A stretch of DNA of 36,504 bases from JALZVT01 sp039029135 (GTDB lineage: Bacteria > Pseudomonadota > Gammaproteobacteria > Pseudomonadales > Azotimanducaceae), in assembly GCA_039029135.1 (NCBI GenBank), contig JBCCGT010000039.1:1-36504 (forward strand), written 5' to 3'. The notes below the pieces were generated by a model, which did not search any database, was not told where the DNA came from, and saw only the letters and a list, made by a program, of their open reading frames with translations. This document shows positions 9,419 through 17,971 of this stretch, piece after piece (positions within the stretch are counted from its first letter, which is position 1; each line of letters opens with the position of its first letter). Made by a program: the position numbers and the translations under genes.

Positions 9419-11365
9419 ATGAGCATTGCGACCTCTCCCCTGCGAACATCCAACAAGGCGCTCGTGTACCGCGAACGCCGAGGCTTCAGCGCGTTCAAGA
9501 GCGCGGCCGTCGGCGGCACGCTGCTCGCCCTCACCCTGCTGCTGCAGGCCTGCGGTGGCGGCGGCGCTAGCGCGGCAGCGCCGGCGGAGGATGCGTCCAG
9601 CACGCCACCACCGAGCGCCGCCGAACAGGGCGAGATACTGCTCGCCATCACGGACGCCGAGGGCGACTTCTCGGCCTACGAGGTCGACGTGACCTCGATC
9701 AAGCTGATCCGTGCCAACGGCGACGCGGTCGAAACCGCCCCGCTATCGACCCGCATCGACTTCAATCAGCTCACCGAGGTCAGCGAATTCTTCACGCTCG
9801 CCACCGTGCCCGCCGCGACCTACGACCGGGTCGAGATGACCATCGACTTTACGGACGCGAACGTCGTCGTTCAGGATGCGGCCGGCGCGGACGTGGCCGC
9901 GACGGTCGTCGACAGCGAGGGCAATCCGGCTGACGTCGTCACGCTGGAACTGATGCTCGCCGAACGCGACAACATCCGGGTCGCGCCCGGCCGCCCAGCG
10001 CTGTTCAGTCTGGACTTCGATCTCGACGCGTCGAACAGCATCGATCTCGAAACGTCGCCGCCGGTAGTCACGGTCGAGCCCTTCCTGCTCGCGACGCCGG
10101 AACTGGAGACCGACCGCGAGCACCGTGTGCGCGGTCTGCTCGACTCGGTCGATAGCGCAAGCGGCAGCTTCACGATTCAGATTCGTCCCTTCCGGCACCG
10201 CGACGGCGACTTCGGCGAGCTGACGATCGCGACTGACGAGGCGACCGAATACGACATCAACGGCGAGATGCTCTCTGGCGTGGCCGGTCTGGACGCGCTG
10301 GCGTTGCTCGAGGCGAACGCACCTATCACCGCGGCCGGCAGCATCGCCGACGACGGACTGCTCGCGCAGCGAGTCGTGGCGGGCAGCAGCGTTCCCTGGG
10401 CGGACGTCGAGGGCCTGCGCGGCACGGTCACGGCCCGCAGCGACAACAGCGTGACGGTCTCCGGCGCCATCGTCGATCGCGCCGACGGGACCGCCTTCCG
10501 CGGCGAGGTCACGCTGCTGGTCGCCCCGACCACGGGCGTGTCGACGCTGGGTCAGGACGTCGAGCTGGGCATAGACGCCATCTCTGTCGGCAGCCGCATC
10601 AGCGCCATCGGCAGCATCGTCGACGACAGCACGCTGGACGCCAGCGAGGGCCGCGTGCGCATCGAGCAGTCGCGCCTGTCCGGCACCGTGGTCTCGACCG
10701 CGCCCTTCGCGGTTGAGCTCGCGACGCTGGCCAAGCGCAAGGTCGACGCCTTCGACTTCACCGGTACGGGCGTCAGCGCCGATCAGGACGCCGACCCGAG
10801 CAACTACGAGGTCGACGTGGTGTCCTTCAACGCGGATCTGGTTGAGGGCGACTACGTTCGCATCGGCGGCCTGGTCGCACCGTTTGGCTTCGCTGCCCCG
10901 GACTTCAACGCACGCACGATCATCGATTTCGAAACCGACAGCCGCGCTGCCAACCTGATCGTGAACTGGGTGCAAAGCGGCGGCTCGTCTGAGCCGTTCC
11001 TCAGCCAGTCGACGAGCGCGCTGGAGATCAACCTGGAAGGCTCACGCTCGGCACTGAAGCTGCGCGGCATACCCGCAGCCGTAACCAACCCGCTCGAGGC
11101 CGTCACGCTGCTGGCGCCGGAAGACGACAACGGCGCTTACTCGGTCAAGGTGCGCGGCGCGCAACAGCTCCACGTGTTCCGCTCTTTCGCCGAACTGACC
11201 GCTGAACTCGACGAGCAGCTGGCCGCCGGCTACGTGCTGGCTCAGTTCTCCGCCCACGGCGCGAGCCAGACGGACGAGCAGACTTTCGTCGCCAAACGCG
11301 CCGGCTTCATCTTCGCGGATCCCGCGCTGCTCGCTCAGGAAGAGCAGAGCGACAGCGAAGGCTGA
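9419..11365 (+). CDS. DUF4382-type lipoprotein with DUF5666-like repeats
   Basis: A 648-residue predicted outer-membrane or periplasmic lipoprotein. ATG 9419 is chosen because ACAGGAG lies just upstream and a lipoprotein signal follows: basic N-region, hydrophobic TLLALTLLL, then LQAC with Cys45 as the lipidation site and a Gly-rich linker. Residues about 65-190 match the DUF4382 pattern (LLAITDAEGDFSAYEVDVTS and a TYDRVEMTIDF stretch). Residues about 225-480 hold several beta-rich units of the DUF5666 kind (GLLDSVDSASGSFTI, GLRGTVTARSDNSVTV, SRLSGTVVSTAPFAVEL), each asking how a value changes with an added term. The protein is acidic. Function is unknown; it is an extracytoplasmic beta-sandwich lipoprotein. 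A Crp-like site is upstream and a strong terminator downstream, so it is probably monocistronic. Confidence 0.85.
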   Translation: MSIATSPLRTSNKALVYRERRGFSAFKSAAVGGTLLALTLLLQACGGGGASAAAPAEDASSTPPPSAAEQGEILLAITDAEGDFSAYEVDVTSIKLIRANGDAVETAPLSTRIDFNQLTEVSEFFTLATVPAATYDRVEMTIDFTDANVVVQDAAGADVAATVVDSEGNPADVVTLELMLAERDNIRVAPGRPALFSLDFDLDASNSIDLETSPPVVTVEPFLLATPELETDREHRVRGLLDSVDSASGSFTIQIRPFRHRDGDFGELTIATDEATEYDINGEMLSGVAGLDALALLEANAPITAAGSIADDGLLAQRVVAGSSVPWADVEGLRGTVTARSDNSVTVSGAIVDRADGTAFRGEVTLLVAPTTGVSTLGQDVELGIDAISVGSRISAIGSIVDDSTLDASEGRVRIEQSRLSGTVVSTAPFAVELATLAKRKVDAFDFTGTGVSADQDADPSNYEVDVVSFNADLVEGDYVRIGGLVAPFGFAAPDFNARTIIDFETDSRAANLIVNWVQSGGSSEPFLSQSTSALEINLEGSRSALKLRGIPAAVTNPLEAVTLLAPEDDNGAYSVKVRGAQQLHVFRSFAELTAELDEQLAAGYVLAQFSAHGASQTDEQTFVAKRAGFIFADPALLAQEEQSDSEG

Positions 11366-11389
11366 TCGCTATCCCGGACCAACGCGTCC

Positions 11390-11425
11390 ACAAACGCCCG
11401 GCATCCGCCGGGCGTTTGTTTTTTT
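11390..11425 (+). terminator. Rho-independent terminator of the lipoprotein gene
   Basis: A perfect 13-bp stem, ACAAACGCCCGGC (11390-11402) with GCCGGGCGTTTGT (11407-11419), closes a 4-base loop ATCC and is followed by an unbroken T-tract to 11425. It begins 25 bp after the stop codon. Confidence 0.93.
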
Positions 11426-11562
11426 CCACCGAAAACGCGCGCTAGCATGACCGCACAGGGATTCGGGTATTCTGGGTCGCACGCGATAGCTCCCCGAGCC
11501 CGCCATGGAATTTCGGGGCGACGAGTCGGAGCAACATTTCTAGGCGATAGGGAGAACCCGCA

Positions 11563-11892
11563 ATGAGCACACGCCACCTGGTACTGGTGCTGACCGAACC
11601 GACGGAAGGCAACGAGGCGCGCTTCAACGACTACTACGAGAACACGCATCTGCGCGAGGTCATCGCCACGACGGGCTTCGATTCTGCCGAGCGCTTCAAG
11701 CTGGTGGCAGAGCTGGGCGAAGGCGCGCCGCTGCCGTACCTCGCGGTGTACGAAACCCACGGCGACAGCGCCGAAGAGATCCTGCAGGACCTGGGTGCGC
11801 GACGCCAAGAGCGCGAGCAGAGCGACGCGCTGAACAAGCGCACCGGACGCGTGTGGGTCTATGAGGCAACCGGCGACAAGCACAGCCGCTGA
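11563..11892 (+). CDS. EthD-like dimeric alpha-beta barrel protein
   Basis: A 109-residue protein with GGGAGA before ATG 11563. The pattern of a short beta strand (HLVLVLTEPT), the NEARFNDYYENTHLREV helix and later strands matches small ferredoxin-like dimeric alpha-beta barrel proteins of the EthD kind. These proteins are often found in degradation clusters for hydrophobic or cyclic compounds, where they may act as small lyases, isomerases or accessory proteins. The stop is 3 bp before the GTG of the 2-oxoglutarate oxygenase, so the two are surely co-transcribed. No catalytic residue can be assigned; the family label is moderately sure and the function unknown. Confidence 0.78.
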   Translation: MSTRHLVLVLTEPTEGNEARFNDYYENTHLREVIATTGFDSAERFKLVAELGEGAPLPYLAVYETHGDSAEEILQDLGARRQEREQSDALNKRTGRVWVYEATGDKHSR

Positions 11893-11895
11893 GCC

Positions 11896-12912
11896 GTGCT
11901 GCCGACCATCTCACTCGCGCCGCTCGCCGCGTCCGGCCAGCACCCCGATGCGCGCGCGACGGCCGAGGCGCTGACCGCCGCCTGCCACGATCCGGGCTTC
12001 TGCTATCTGACCGATCACGGCGTCGACGCCCGGCTCGAACAACGCGCGCAGCGCGTAGCGCGCGACTTCTTCGCGCTGCCGCGTGCGGCCCGCGAGGCGA
12101 TCGCGATATCCAACTCCGCCCACTTTCGCGGCTACACCCTGCTCGGCGACGAACACACCAACGGCGCAAGCGACTATCGCGAGCAGCTCGACGTCGGCGT
12201 CGAGGGCGTGGCCCAGGCGCCGCGCGCGGACGAGCCGCCCTGGCAGCGCCTCAACGGTCCCAACCAGTGGCCGTCGGCGCTACCCGATATGGCGCCGACC
12301 GTTCTCGAGTGGATGGCCGCCATGCAGGACGTCGGACTCGCCGTGCTGCGCGGCCTGGCCGTGGGCCTGGGCCAGCGCGCGAATCGGTTCGACGACTACG
12401 TGACGAGCGAGGCGCACCCGAAGACCAAGATCATCCGCTATCCGGGTCGGCCGGCGACGGCGCCGCAAACCGACCCGATGCAGGGCGTCGGTCTGCACCA
12501 CGATTCTGGCCTGCTGACGTTTATCCTGCAGGACGAGGCGTCCGGTCTCGAAGTACACGCGGCCGACGGCAATGTCATTCCCGTGCCGCCGCGGCCGGGC
12601 ACGCTGGTGCTGAATCTGGGCGAGATGATGCAGGCCCTGTCGGCCGATTATTTGATCGCGACGCCACATCGCGTGCTGGTGCCACCCGATGGTACTGAAC
12701 GCATATCGCTCGCGTTCTTCTACAACCCACGACTCGACGCCGTACTCGAACCCGTCGAGTTGCCGGCTGAGCTGGCGGCGCGGGCTCGACCTGCGCCCGA
12801 ACGTTCCACCCAGGATCCAATCCACGCCAGCTTCGGCATGAACACGCTGAAGATCCGTCTGCGCGCGCACCCTGACGTGCGCGAAAAGTTCTACGCAGAC
12901 GTCAACCTCTGA
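11896..12912 (+). CDS. 2-oxoglutarate/Fe(II)-dependent oxygenase, isopenicillin N synthase-like
   Basis: A 338-residue double-stranded beta-helix oxygenase. The N-terminal DIOX_N region includes CHDPGFCYLTDHGVD near residue 31. The iron triad is visible as His201-x-Asp203 in GLHHDSG and His258 in ATPHRV, and Arg269-x-Ser271 (RIS) is the expected 2-oxoglutarate carboxylate clamp. GTG 11896 lies 3 bp after the previous stop. Relatives hydroxylate or desaturate small acids, gibberellin-like or amino-acid-derived compounds; the substrate is not predictable. Together with the following acyl-CoA dehydrogenase and Ntn hydrolase on the same strand it suggests a catabolic string for one compound. Confidence 0.92.
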   Translation: MLPTISLAPLAASGQHPDARATAEALTAACHDPGFCYLTDHGVDARLEQRAQRVARDFFALPRAAREAIAISNSAHFRGYTLLGDEHTNGASDYREQLDVGVEGVAQAPRADEPPWQRLNGPNQWPSALPDMAPTVLEWMAAMQDVGLAVLRGLAVGLGQRANRFDDYVTSEAHPKTKIIRYPGRPATAPQTDPMQGVGLHHDSGLLTFILQDEASGLEVHAADGNVIPVPPRPGTLVLNLGEMMQALSADYLIATPHRVLVPPDGTERISLAFFYNPRLDAVLEPVELPAELAARARPAPERSTQDPIHASFGMNTLKIRLRAHPDVREKFYADVNL

Positions 12913-13017
12913 GTCCACTGGCACGGTGGGGAGAGCCGCACGCGCCCCCTGTCGCGCGCACGGCGATTGCTGCATGATCGAGACGAGGGATATCAACGGG
13001 CAAACGCGAGGGGCGTT

Positions 13018-14226
13018 ATGACTGCGACGGAAGGGGCTAATCATCATGGGTTCGCGCTAACCGAAGAACTCATCCTGGTACGCGATCAGATTCGCCGATT
13101 CATGCGCGAAGAGGTCAAGCCGATCGAAGATCAGCTGCCCCACGACGCCACCGGCTGCAGCGCCGAGGACAAAGCGCTACTGAAGGCCAAGGCCGAGGCG
13201 CTGGGACTGACGCGACTCACCGTGCCCGAGGAGTACGGCGGCAACCCGGTGTCGGCGATGATGCGCGTCATCATCGCTGAGGAATCGGCGAAGTGCCGGC
13301 TCGGCGGCTACAACCCGGCGCTGGGCGCCTTCGGCGGCGGGCCACCCAACATTATCTGGGGCGGGACGGCCGATCAGATCGAACGCTTCGGCCTGCCGTG
13401 CGTCGATGGCAAGAAGCGCGCGTTCGTGGCGATCACCGAACCGACGGGCGGGTCGGATCCGCGCAACAACATCACCACGCGCGCGGTAAAGCGCGGCGAT
13501 AGCTGGTATCTCACCGGGCGCAAGATGTGGATCACGGGCGCCGCCGGCGCCGATTGGGGCGTCATCTTCGCCCGCACCGACGACGGCGACTACAAGCGGC
13601 CGCCGCAGATTACCGCGTTCATCGTCGAGCCCCACTTCAAGGGCATCGAGTTCAACGAGATCAAGGTGATTCGCGCCCTGTCGCCCTATGAGATCGTGCT
13701 GGACGAGTGCGAGGTCCCGGACGACAACGTGCTCGGTGAGGTCGGCAAAGGCTTCAACGTCGCGCAGTCCTGGTTGGTGGACGCGCGCATCCCCTACGCC
13801 GCGGGCTGCATCGGCATGGCCCAGGAGGCGCTGGACATGGCCTGCGGCTGGATCAAGCAGCGCCAGGTCCGCGGCGGACTGCTCGCCGACAAACAGGCGA
13901 TGCAGTGGATGATCGCCGACTCGGAAGTCGAGCTGCGCGCCGCCCGCTACCTGGTCTACGACGCGGCACAGAAAGTCGACAGCGGCGAGCGCGCCAAGGT
14001 CGACGCGTCGATATGCAAGCTGTACGGCACCGAGACCGCCGGTCGCGTCGTCGATCGCGCGATCCAGATGTTTGGCGGTATGGGCGTCGCCAAGGAAATG
14101 CCCCTGGAGCGCTGGTACCGCGAGTTGCGCGTCAAGCGCATCGGCGAGGGGCCCAGCGAAGTACACCGCATGGTGATCGCACGGGACAAGCTGCGGAACA
14201 CCGATGGCGGCAGCTACTTTGGCTGA
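13018..14226 (+). CDS. Acyl-CoA dehydrogenase
   Basis: A 402-residue flavoenzyme. ATG 13018 is used; GAGGGGCG precedes it, and the 17 codons before it are unlike the family. The sequence shows the N-terminal helical domain, the FAD/substrate signature TEPTGGSDPRNN near residue 140, and the C-terminal IGEGPSEVHR motif, where Glu377 is the predicted catalytic base in place of the more common EGTSEIQ. The TEPTGGSDP and EGPSEVHR variants are characteristic of a distinct subgroup often seen next to CaiB/BaiF or aminoglycoside-kinase-like genes in degraders. It lies 105 bp after the oxygenase and 54 bp before the Ntn hydrolase on the same strand. Substrate unknown. Confidence 0.93.
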   Translation: MTATEGANHHGFALTEELILVRDQIRRFMREEVKPIEDQLPHDATGCSAEDKALLKAKAEALGLTRLTVPEEYGGNPVSAMMRVIIAEESAKCRLGGYNPALGAFGGGPPNIIWGGTADQIERFGLPCVDGKKRAFVAITEPTGGSDPRNNITTRAVKRGDSWYLTGRKMWITGAAGADWGVIFARTDDGDYKRPPQITAFIVEPHFKGIEFNEIKVIRALSPYEIVLDECEVPDDNVLGEVGKGFNVAQSWLVDARIPYAAGCIGMAQEALDMACGWIKQRQVRGGLLADKQAMQWMIADSEVELRAARYLVYDAAQKVDSGERAKVDASICKLYGTETAGRVVDRAIQMFGGMGVAKEMPLERWYRELRVKRIGEGPSEVHRMVIARDKLRNTDGGSYFG

Positions 14227-14280
14227 GCTCGCGATAGCGCAGCGATTCGATACACGGTCCGTCGCCGAGCGTGCGCGCTA

Positions 14281-16599
14281 GTGGCTCGGCATCGAATCGC
14301 CGGCGCCGAGGCGCCGCTCGACATCGTCTGGGACGACATCGGCGTGGCCCACGTCTACGCCCAGAGCAAGGCCGACGCCTATCGCGGCATGGGCTACGCG
14401 GCCGGCCGCGAGCGCCTGTGGCAGATCCATCTGTCCTGCGCCTACGCCAACGGCGAGGCGGCCGCACTGCTCGGCGAACGCTTCGTCGCACAGGACGCGC
14501 TCGCCCGTGCCTGCAATGCGCCGGGCGCGCGCTTCGCGGCCGAGCTGCCAACCAGCGCCGGCGACTGGATTGTCGATGCGTATCTCGACGGGCTTAACGC
14601 CGCGGTCGACGGCCTGGACGAGGTGCCACCGGAATTCGTGCACGCCGGCGTAGTGCCCAGGCACTTTACCCGTTCCGACATCGCCGCCCGCTATCGCTTC
14701 ACCAACTGGTTTCAGCACCGCAGTTGGAGCGAGAAGATTCTGTTGGGCCGCCTGATGGGACGTCACGGCGCGGATCGCTTCCGGCGCCACGTGCTGCACT
14801 TTTCGGCAGCCGACGAACGCATCGTTACCGAGCACGCAGCGATCTACGCCGAGTTGTCGCTCACGGCCCTACCGCTCGCCCAACCGCTGATGACACCGAA
14901 GGCGCGCGAGGGGCTCGCCGGCAGCAACAACTGGGCCGTGACAGGCGCCCTGAGCGCCTCAGGAAAGCCGCTGCTGGCGATGGATCCGCACCAGGCCCAC
15001 GCGATTCCCAACCCGTTTTTCTACGCGCATCTCTCAACGCCGGATTGGGACGCGTTCGGCACGGCGTTTCCCGGCGTGCCCTATTTCATGATGGGGTACA
15101 CCCGCGATATCGCCTGGGGGCTCACGACCGGAATGGTCGACAACTACGACGTCTACGTAGAACGCATGCGCGGCGACGAGTATGAGACGTCAGATGGATG
15201 GCGCCCCGTCGAAACCCGCATCGAGTCCATTCCGGTCAAGGGCGGCGGTCACCGCGACGTGCCGATTCGCGCGACGCGTCGCGGTCCGCTGTTGGATGAC
15301 CTACTCGACGCGCTCTCGCCGGAGGCGCCGGCAAACGCGAACGCGCGCGAATACCGGCTAGCGTTGCGCTGGTCGCTCGCCGATCTGCCGACCGCACCCG
15401 GGGCGCTGGCCTGTCTACCGCTAGCCACGTCCGCCGAGGCGTTCGGCGCGACCCTGTTCGAGGACGATAGCTGCCCGCTCGTCAACAACATCATCTGCGT
15501 CGACCGGGACAACCATCTGCGGCGTTTTATCGCCGCAAGCCTGCCCGTCAGAGAATCGGTCACCGGCAGCGTCCCTCTGCCCGGTTGGGAGCCCGGCTGG
15601 GAGCCAGGCTACGACTTCGCGCAGACGACCGAGCGCCAACTCACCGTGGAAGTCGATCCGCCGCAGGGATTCGCGCTGACGGCGAACAGCGACACCATGG
15701 GATCGCGCGGCGCGTTTCCCATCCACAATTTTCCAGTGAATCCCGCCCGGGCGGACCGCATCCGCGAGCTACTCGACACGGGCGAATCATTCACGAGCGC
15801 TGACTTCGAGGCGATGCAGGCGGACCTTAAGGACCTCGCCGCGATCCGCGCATTGCCCGATGTGTTGGCCCTACTCGCCGAGACGCAGGATCCCGACCTG
15901 CAAATGGCCGCGCGGCTGTTGGGTCGCTGGGACGGACACGCAACGCCGGCGTCGGCCGCAGCCTGCCTGTACTACGCGTTCCAGGACCTCTTCTGGCCGG
16001 GACGCTTCATGCACACCGTGCTCGGCGACGACGCGCTGAAAGTGCTGCCCAGCGGCGCACCCGGTCTCAACCTGTGGAATGTGGCGCGTTTTCTGGAACC
16101 GGGCAGCCCCTGGACCACTGACCGTTCGCTGCTCGTCAAGACCGTTTGCGATGCGATGCGGCAGGCCGTGACAAACGTACGGCGCGAGCTGGGCGACGAC
16201 GAGGCCGAGTGGCGCTGGGACGCGCTGCATCAGGTGGCCTATGCGCACGCGCTCGCCGGGCAGCCCGACTGGTCGCACCTGCAGCAGGGACCCGACGGCG
16301 TGGGCGGCAGCGCGAACACGCTCGCGATGGCGGCACACGCGGGCTCCGGACCGGGCAGCGAACGACGACCCGGCGAGCCCGCTTTCCGGGTCTGGCTGGG
16401 GCCGGCCTATCGATTGGTGGTCGATCTCGCGCAGCCGGAACAATCCAGGTTTGTGATCGGCGGCGGCAACAGCGCACGACCGGACAGCCAGCTCACGACA
16501 AATCAGTACCCGAGCTGGCTAGAAAATCGCCATCACGATTTGTATTGGGATCGTGCGCGGTTAGAGGTGCATGACCTGTGGGTAGTGGGCAGCGATTGA
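14281..16599 (+). CDS. Penicillin acylase family Ntn hydrolase
   Basis: A 772-residue protein of normal family length. The alpha-chain part opens with DIVWDDIGVAHVYAQ and AAGRERLWQIHLS. The maturation site is GSNNWAV: cleavage before Ser215 would expose the N-terminal nucleophile, followed by the LLAMDPHQ and GYTRDIAWG segments typical of the beta chain. Members hydrolyse amide bonds of acylated amines, acyl-homoserine lactones or beta-lactams. GTG 14281 is the first start after an in-frame TAG, and nothing resembling a signal peptide precedes the conserved region. Most relatives are exported, so a cytoplasmic location would be unusual. It is the last gene of a plus-strand string with an EthD-like protein, an oxygenase and a dehydrogenase. 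Confidence 0.92.
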   Translation: MARHRIAGAEAPLDIVWDDIGVAHVYAQSKADAYRGMGYAAGRERLWQIHLSCAYANGEAAALLGERFVAQDALARACNAPGARFAAELPTSAGDWIVDAYLDGLNAAVDGLDEVPPEFVHAGVVPRHFTRSDIAARYRFTNWFQHRSWSEKILLGRLMGRHGADRFRRHVLHFSAADERIVTEHAAIYAELSLTALPLAQPLMTPKAREGLAGSNNWAVTGALSASGKPLLAMDPHQAHAIPNPFFYAHLSTPDWDAFGTAFPGVPYFMMGYTRDIAWGLTTGMVDNYDVYVERMRGDEYETSDGWRPVETRIESIPVKGGGHRDVPIRATRRGPLLDDLLDALSPEAPANANAREYRLALRWSLADLPTAPGALACLPLATSAEAFGATLFEDDSCPLVNNIICVDRDNHLRRFIAASLPVRESVTGSVPLPGWEPGWEPGYDFAQTTERQLTVEVDPPQGFALTANSDTMGSRGAFPIHNFPVNPARADRIRELLDTGESFTSADFEAMQADLKDLAAIRALPDVLALLAETQDPDLQMAARLLGRWDGHATPASAAACLYYAFQDLFWPGRFMHTVLGDDALKVLPSGAPGLNLWNVARFLEPGSPWTTDRSLLVKTVCDAMRQAVTNVRRELGDDEAEWRWDALHQVAYAHALAGQPDWSHLQQGPDGVGGSANTLAMAAHAGSGPGSERRPGEPAFRVWLGPAYRLVVDLAQPEQSRFVIGGGNSARPDSQLTTNQYPSWLENRHHDLYWDRARLEVHDLWVVGSD

Positions 16600-16756
16600 T
16601 GGTCCGTGCAGACGGCTGGTGTCCCGCTGTGATGGCTCCGACTCGTTCTGATCGCTGTGGCGTGCCACGTAGCAGCACCTAGTCTTCAAAAGCGGACAGT
16701 CTAAACAGCGACTGACAAACACTTAGTTCGTCGCCGACCAGCCACTGGCAGACCAT
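16600..16756. other. Convergent intergenic region, composition boundary
   Basis: 157 bp between the convergent acylase and MDR genes. No terminator hairpin with a T-tract is evident. From about 16680 the base composition drops relative to the left side, marking the edge of the lower-GC segment. Confidence 0.4.
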
Positions 16757-17794
16757 TCAAGTTCGCGTCGCAATATCCAGCACGATCTTGCCAATGTGTT
16801 GTTTAGATTCAAAGGATTTCTGCGCTTGAGCTATCTGGGAGAGCGGATAGACCTCAGCGACCAATGGCACTACTCGTCGTTTCTCAATATGGTCGACTAG
16901 ATTCTTGAAAACCTCAGGAGCCAAAACTGTACAGCCAAACAAGTTCAGGTCCTTTAAGTACAGCGTCCTCACATCAAGCTCAATAATCGAACCAGCGATC
17001 GCTCCTGAAACAGTGTATCGACCACCGGGCCGCAGTAGGTCCAACAATGTCGACCAGGTCGGTCCGGCAACCAGGTCAATGACCACATCAAAGCTGTTCT
17101 TTCCAAAGCGAGAAATCAGGTCGCTTTCTCTTTCTGCCGTCCCATCTGCGCCAATCTCAAGGAGGCCTGAGAACTTTGACTCTCGTGTTACGGCGAACAC
17201 CTCGGCCCCCCGCGCTTTCGCGAGTTGTATCGCCGCTGACCCAACCCCACCAGATGCACTCGTAATCAGAACCCGATCTTCATCGCTGACGAACGCTCGT
17301 GTGAGCATGTTCTCTGCGGTGGAGTACGCACACGGGAAAGAAGCCAAATCAATGCTGGTTAAGGTGCTTTCGATTGTATGTGCATGTCGGGAAGCCACCA
17401 CAGCGTATTCCGCGAATCCCCCGTCGCATTCGGAACCGAAATACCAGGGATTCTGAAGAATCTGACCATTCGCTTCTCGAATGCAAGGCTCAATAAGTAC
17501 CCGTTCACCGACACGGTGATTGCCAACTTCAGTGCCCGCGTGGACGATCTCTCCACATACATCGGCGCCTTGAACGCGAGGAAAATGCAGTGGATTCCCA
17601 GACCAGCTCGCGTCCACGGAATCCTGCTCACCTTTCGAGTACCAAGCCATTCGCGTATTGATATCAGTGTTATTTACAGCCGCAGCTTGCACGCGAACAA
17701 GGACGTCGCCTGGACCCGGCAGAGGAACGGGCACATCGTCTCGGCACACCAACTGATCAGGTCCACCGTGTCCGATCAACAATGCAGCTCTCAT
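16757..17794 (-). CDS. MDR family oxidoreductase, lower GC than neighbours
   Basis: A 345-residue medium-chain dehydrogenase/reductase. The N-terminal GroES-like domain reads MRAALLIGHGGPDQL and VNNTDINTR, and the nucleotide motif is SASGGVGSAAIQLAKARG near residue 180. There is no zinc-ligand Cys at the usual early position, so it is probably a quinone-oxidoreductase-like enzyme rather than a zinc alcohol dehydrogenase. The gene uses many A/T-ending codons (AAT, ACT, TTG, GGA) and looks clearly different from the surrounding GC-rich genes, which suggests recent transfer. ATG 17794 overlaps a TGA in another frame (ATGA). A perfect inverted repeat lies at 17840-17860. Substrate unknown. Confidence 0.9.
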   Translation of the reverse strand: MRAALLIGHGGPDQLVCRDDVPVPLPGPGDVLVRVQAAAVNNTDINTRMAWYSKGEQDSVDASWSGNPLHFPRVQGADVCGEIVHAGTEVGNHRVGERVLIEPCIREANGQILQNPWYFGSECDGGFAEYAVVASRHAHTIESTLTSIDLASFPCAYSTAENMLTRAFVSDEDRVLITSASGGVGSAAIQLAKARGAEVFAVTRESKFSGLLEIGADGTAERESDLISRFGKNSFDVVIDLVAGPTWSTLLDLLRPGGRYTVSGAIAGSIIELDVRTLYLKDLNLFGCTVLAPEVFKNLVDHIEKRRVVPLVAEVYPLSQIAQAQKSFESKQHIGKIVLDIATRT

Positions 17795-17971
17795 CTTGTC
17801 TGGTATGTTGATTTCGTCTCTCCGATACCTTGGATGTCCATCACTTTTGGACTAAGTGATTGCGGGATCAACTGCTGTTGTCGGTCGAACAGCGACGCCC
17901 CACCATCTATAGCGCGAACGTATCCTATCGGGCTTTCCAGCTCCGTCTTACACGGCAGATAACTTCCAAAC
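17795..17971. other. Low-GC intergenic stretch with possible gene remnant
   Basis: 177 bp between the MDR gene and the CoA-transferase, both on the minus strand. On the minus strand an open frame ending at 17791 (IGYVRAIDGG ... ETKSTYQTR) overlaps the MDR start as ATGA. It lacks a convincing start or family match, so it is noted only as a possible remnant. Confidence 0.3.
17840..17860. promoter_or_regulatory. Perfect inverted repeat upstream of the MDR gene, candidate operator
   Basis: ATCACTT, seven bases, AAGTGAT: perfect 7-base arms, 46-66 bp upstream of ATG 17794. Placement near a likely promoter suggests a repressor site. No matching regulator gene is adjacent. Confidence 0.45.

Noticed and set aside
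9743..10975. Minus-strand open frame of about 410 codons opposite the lipoprotein gene
   Set aside because: Same antisense composition; the plus strand has a lipobox, ribosome site and terminator.
17378..17962. Plus-strand open frame in the low-GC island as a separate gene
   Set aside because: It is antisense to the MDR dehydrogenase, whose nucleotide-binding motif and full length are clear.
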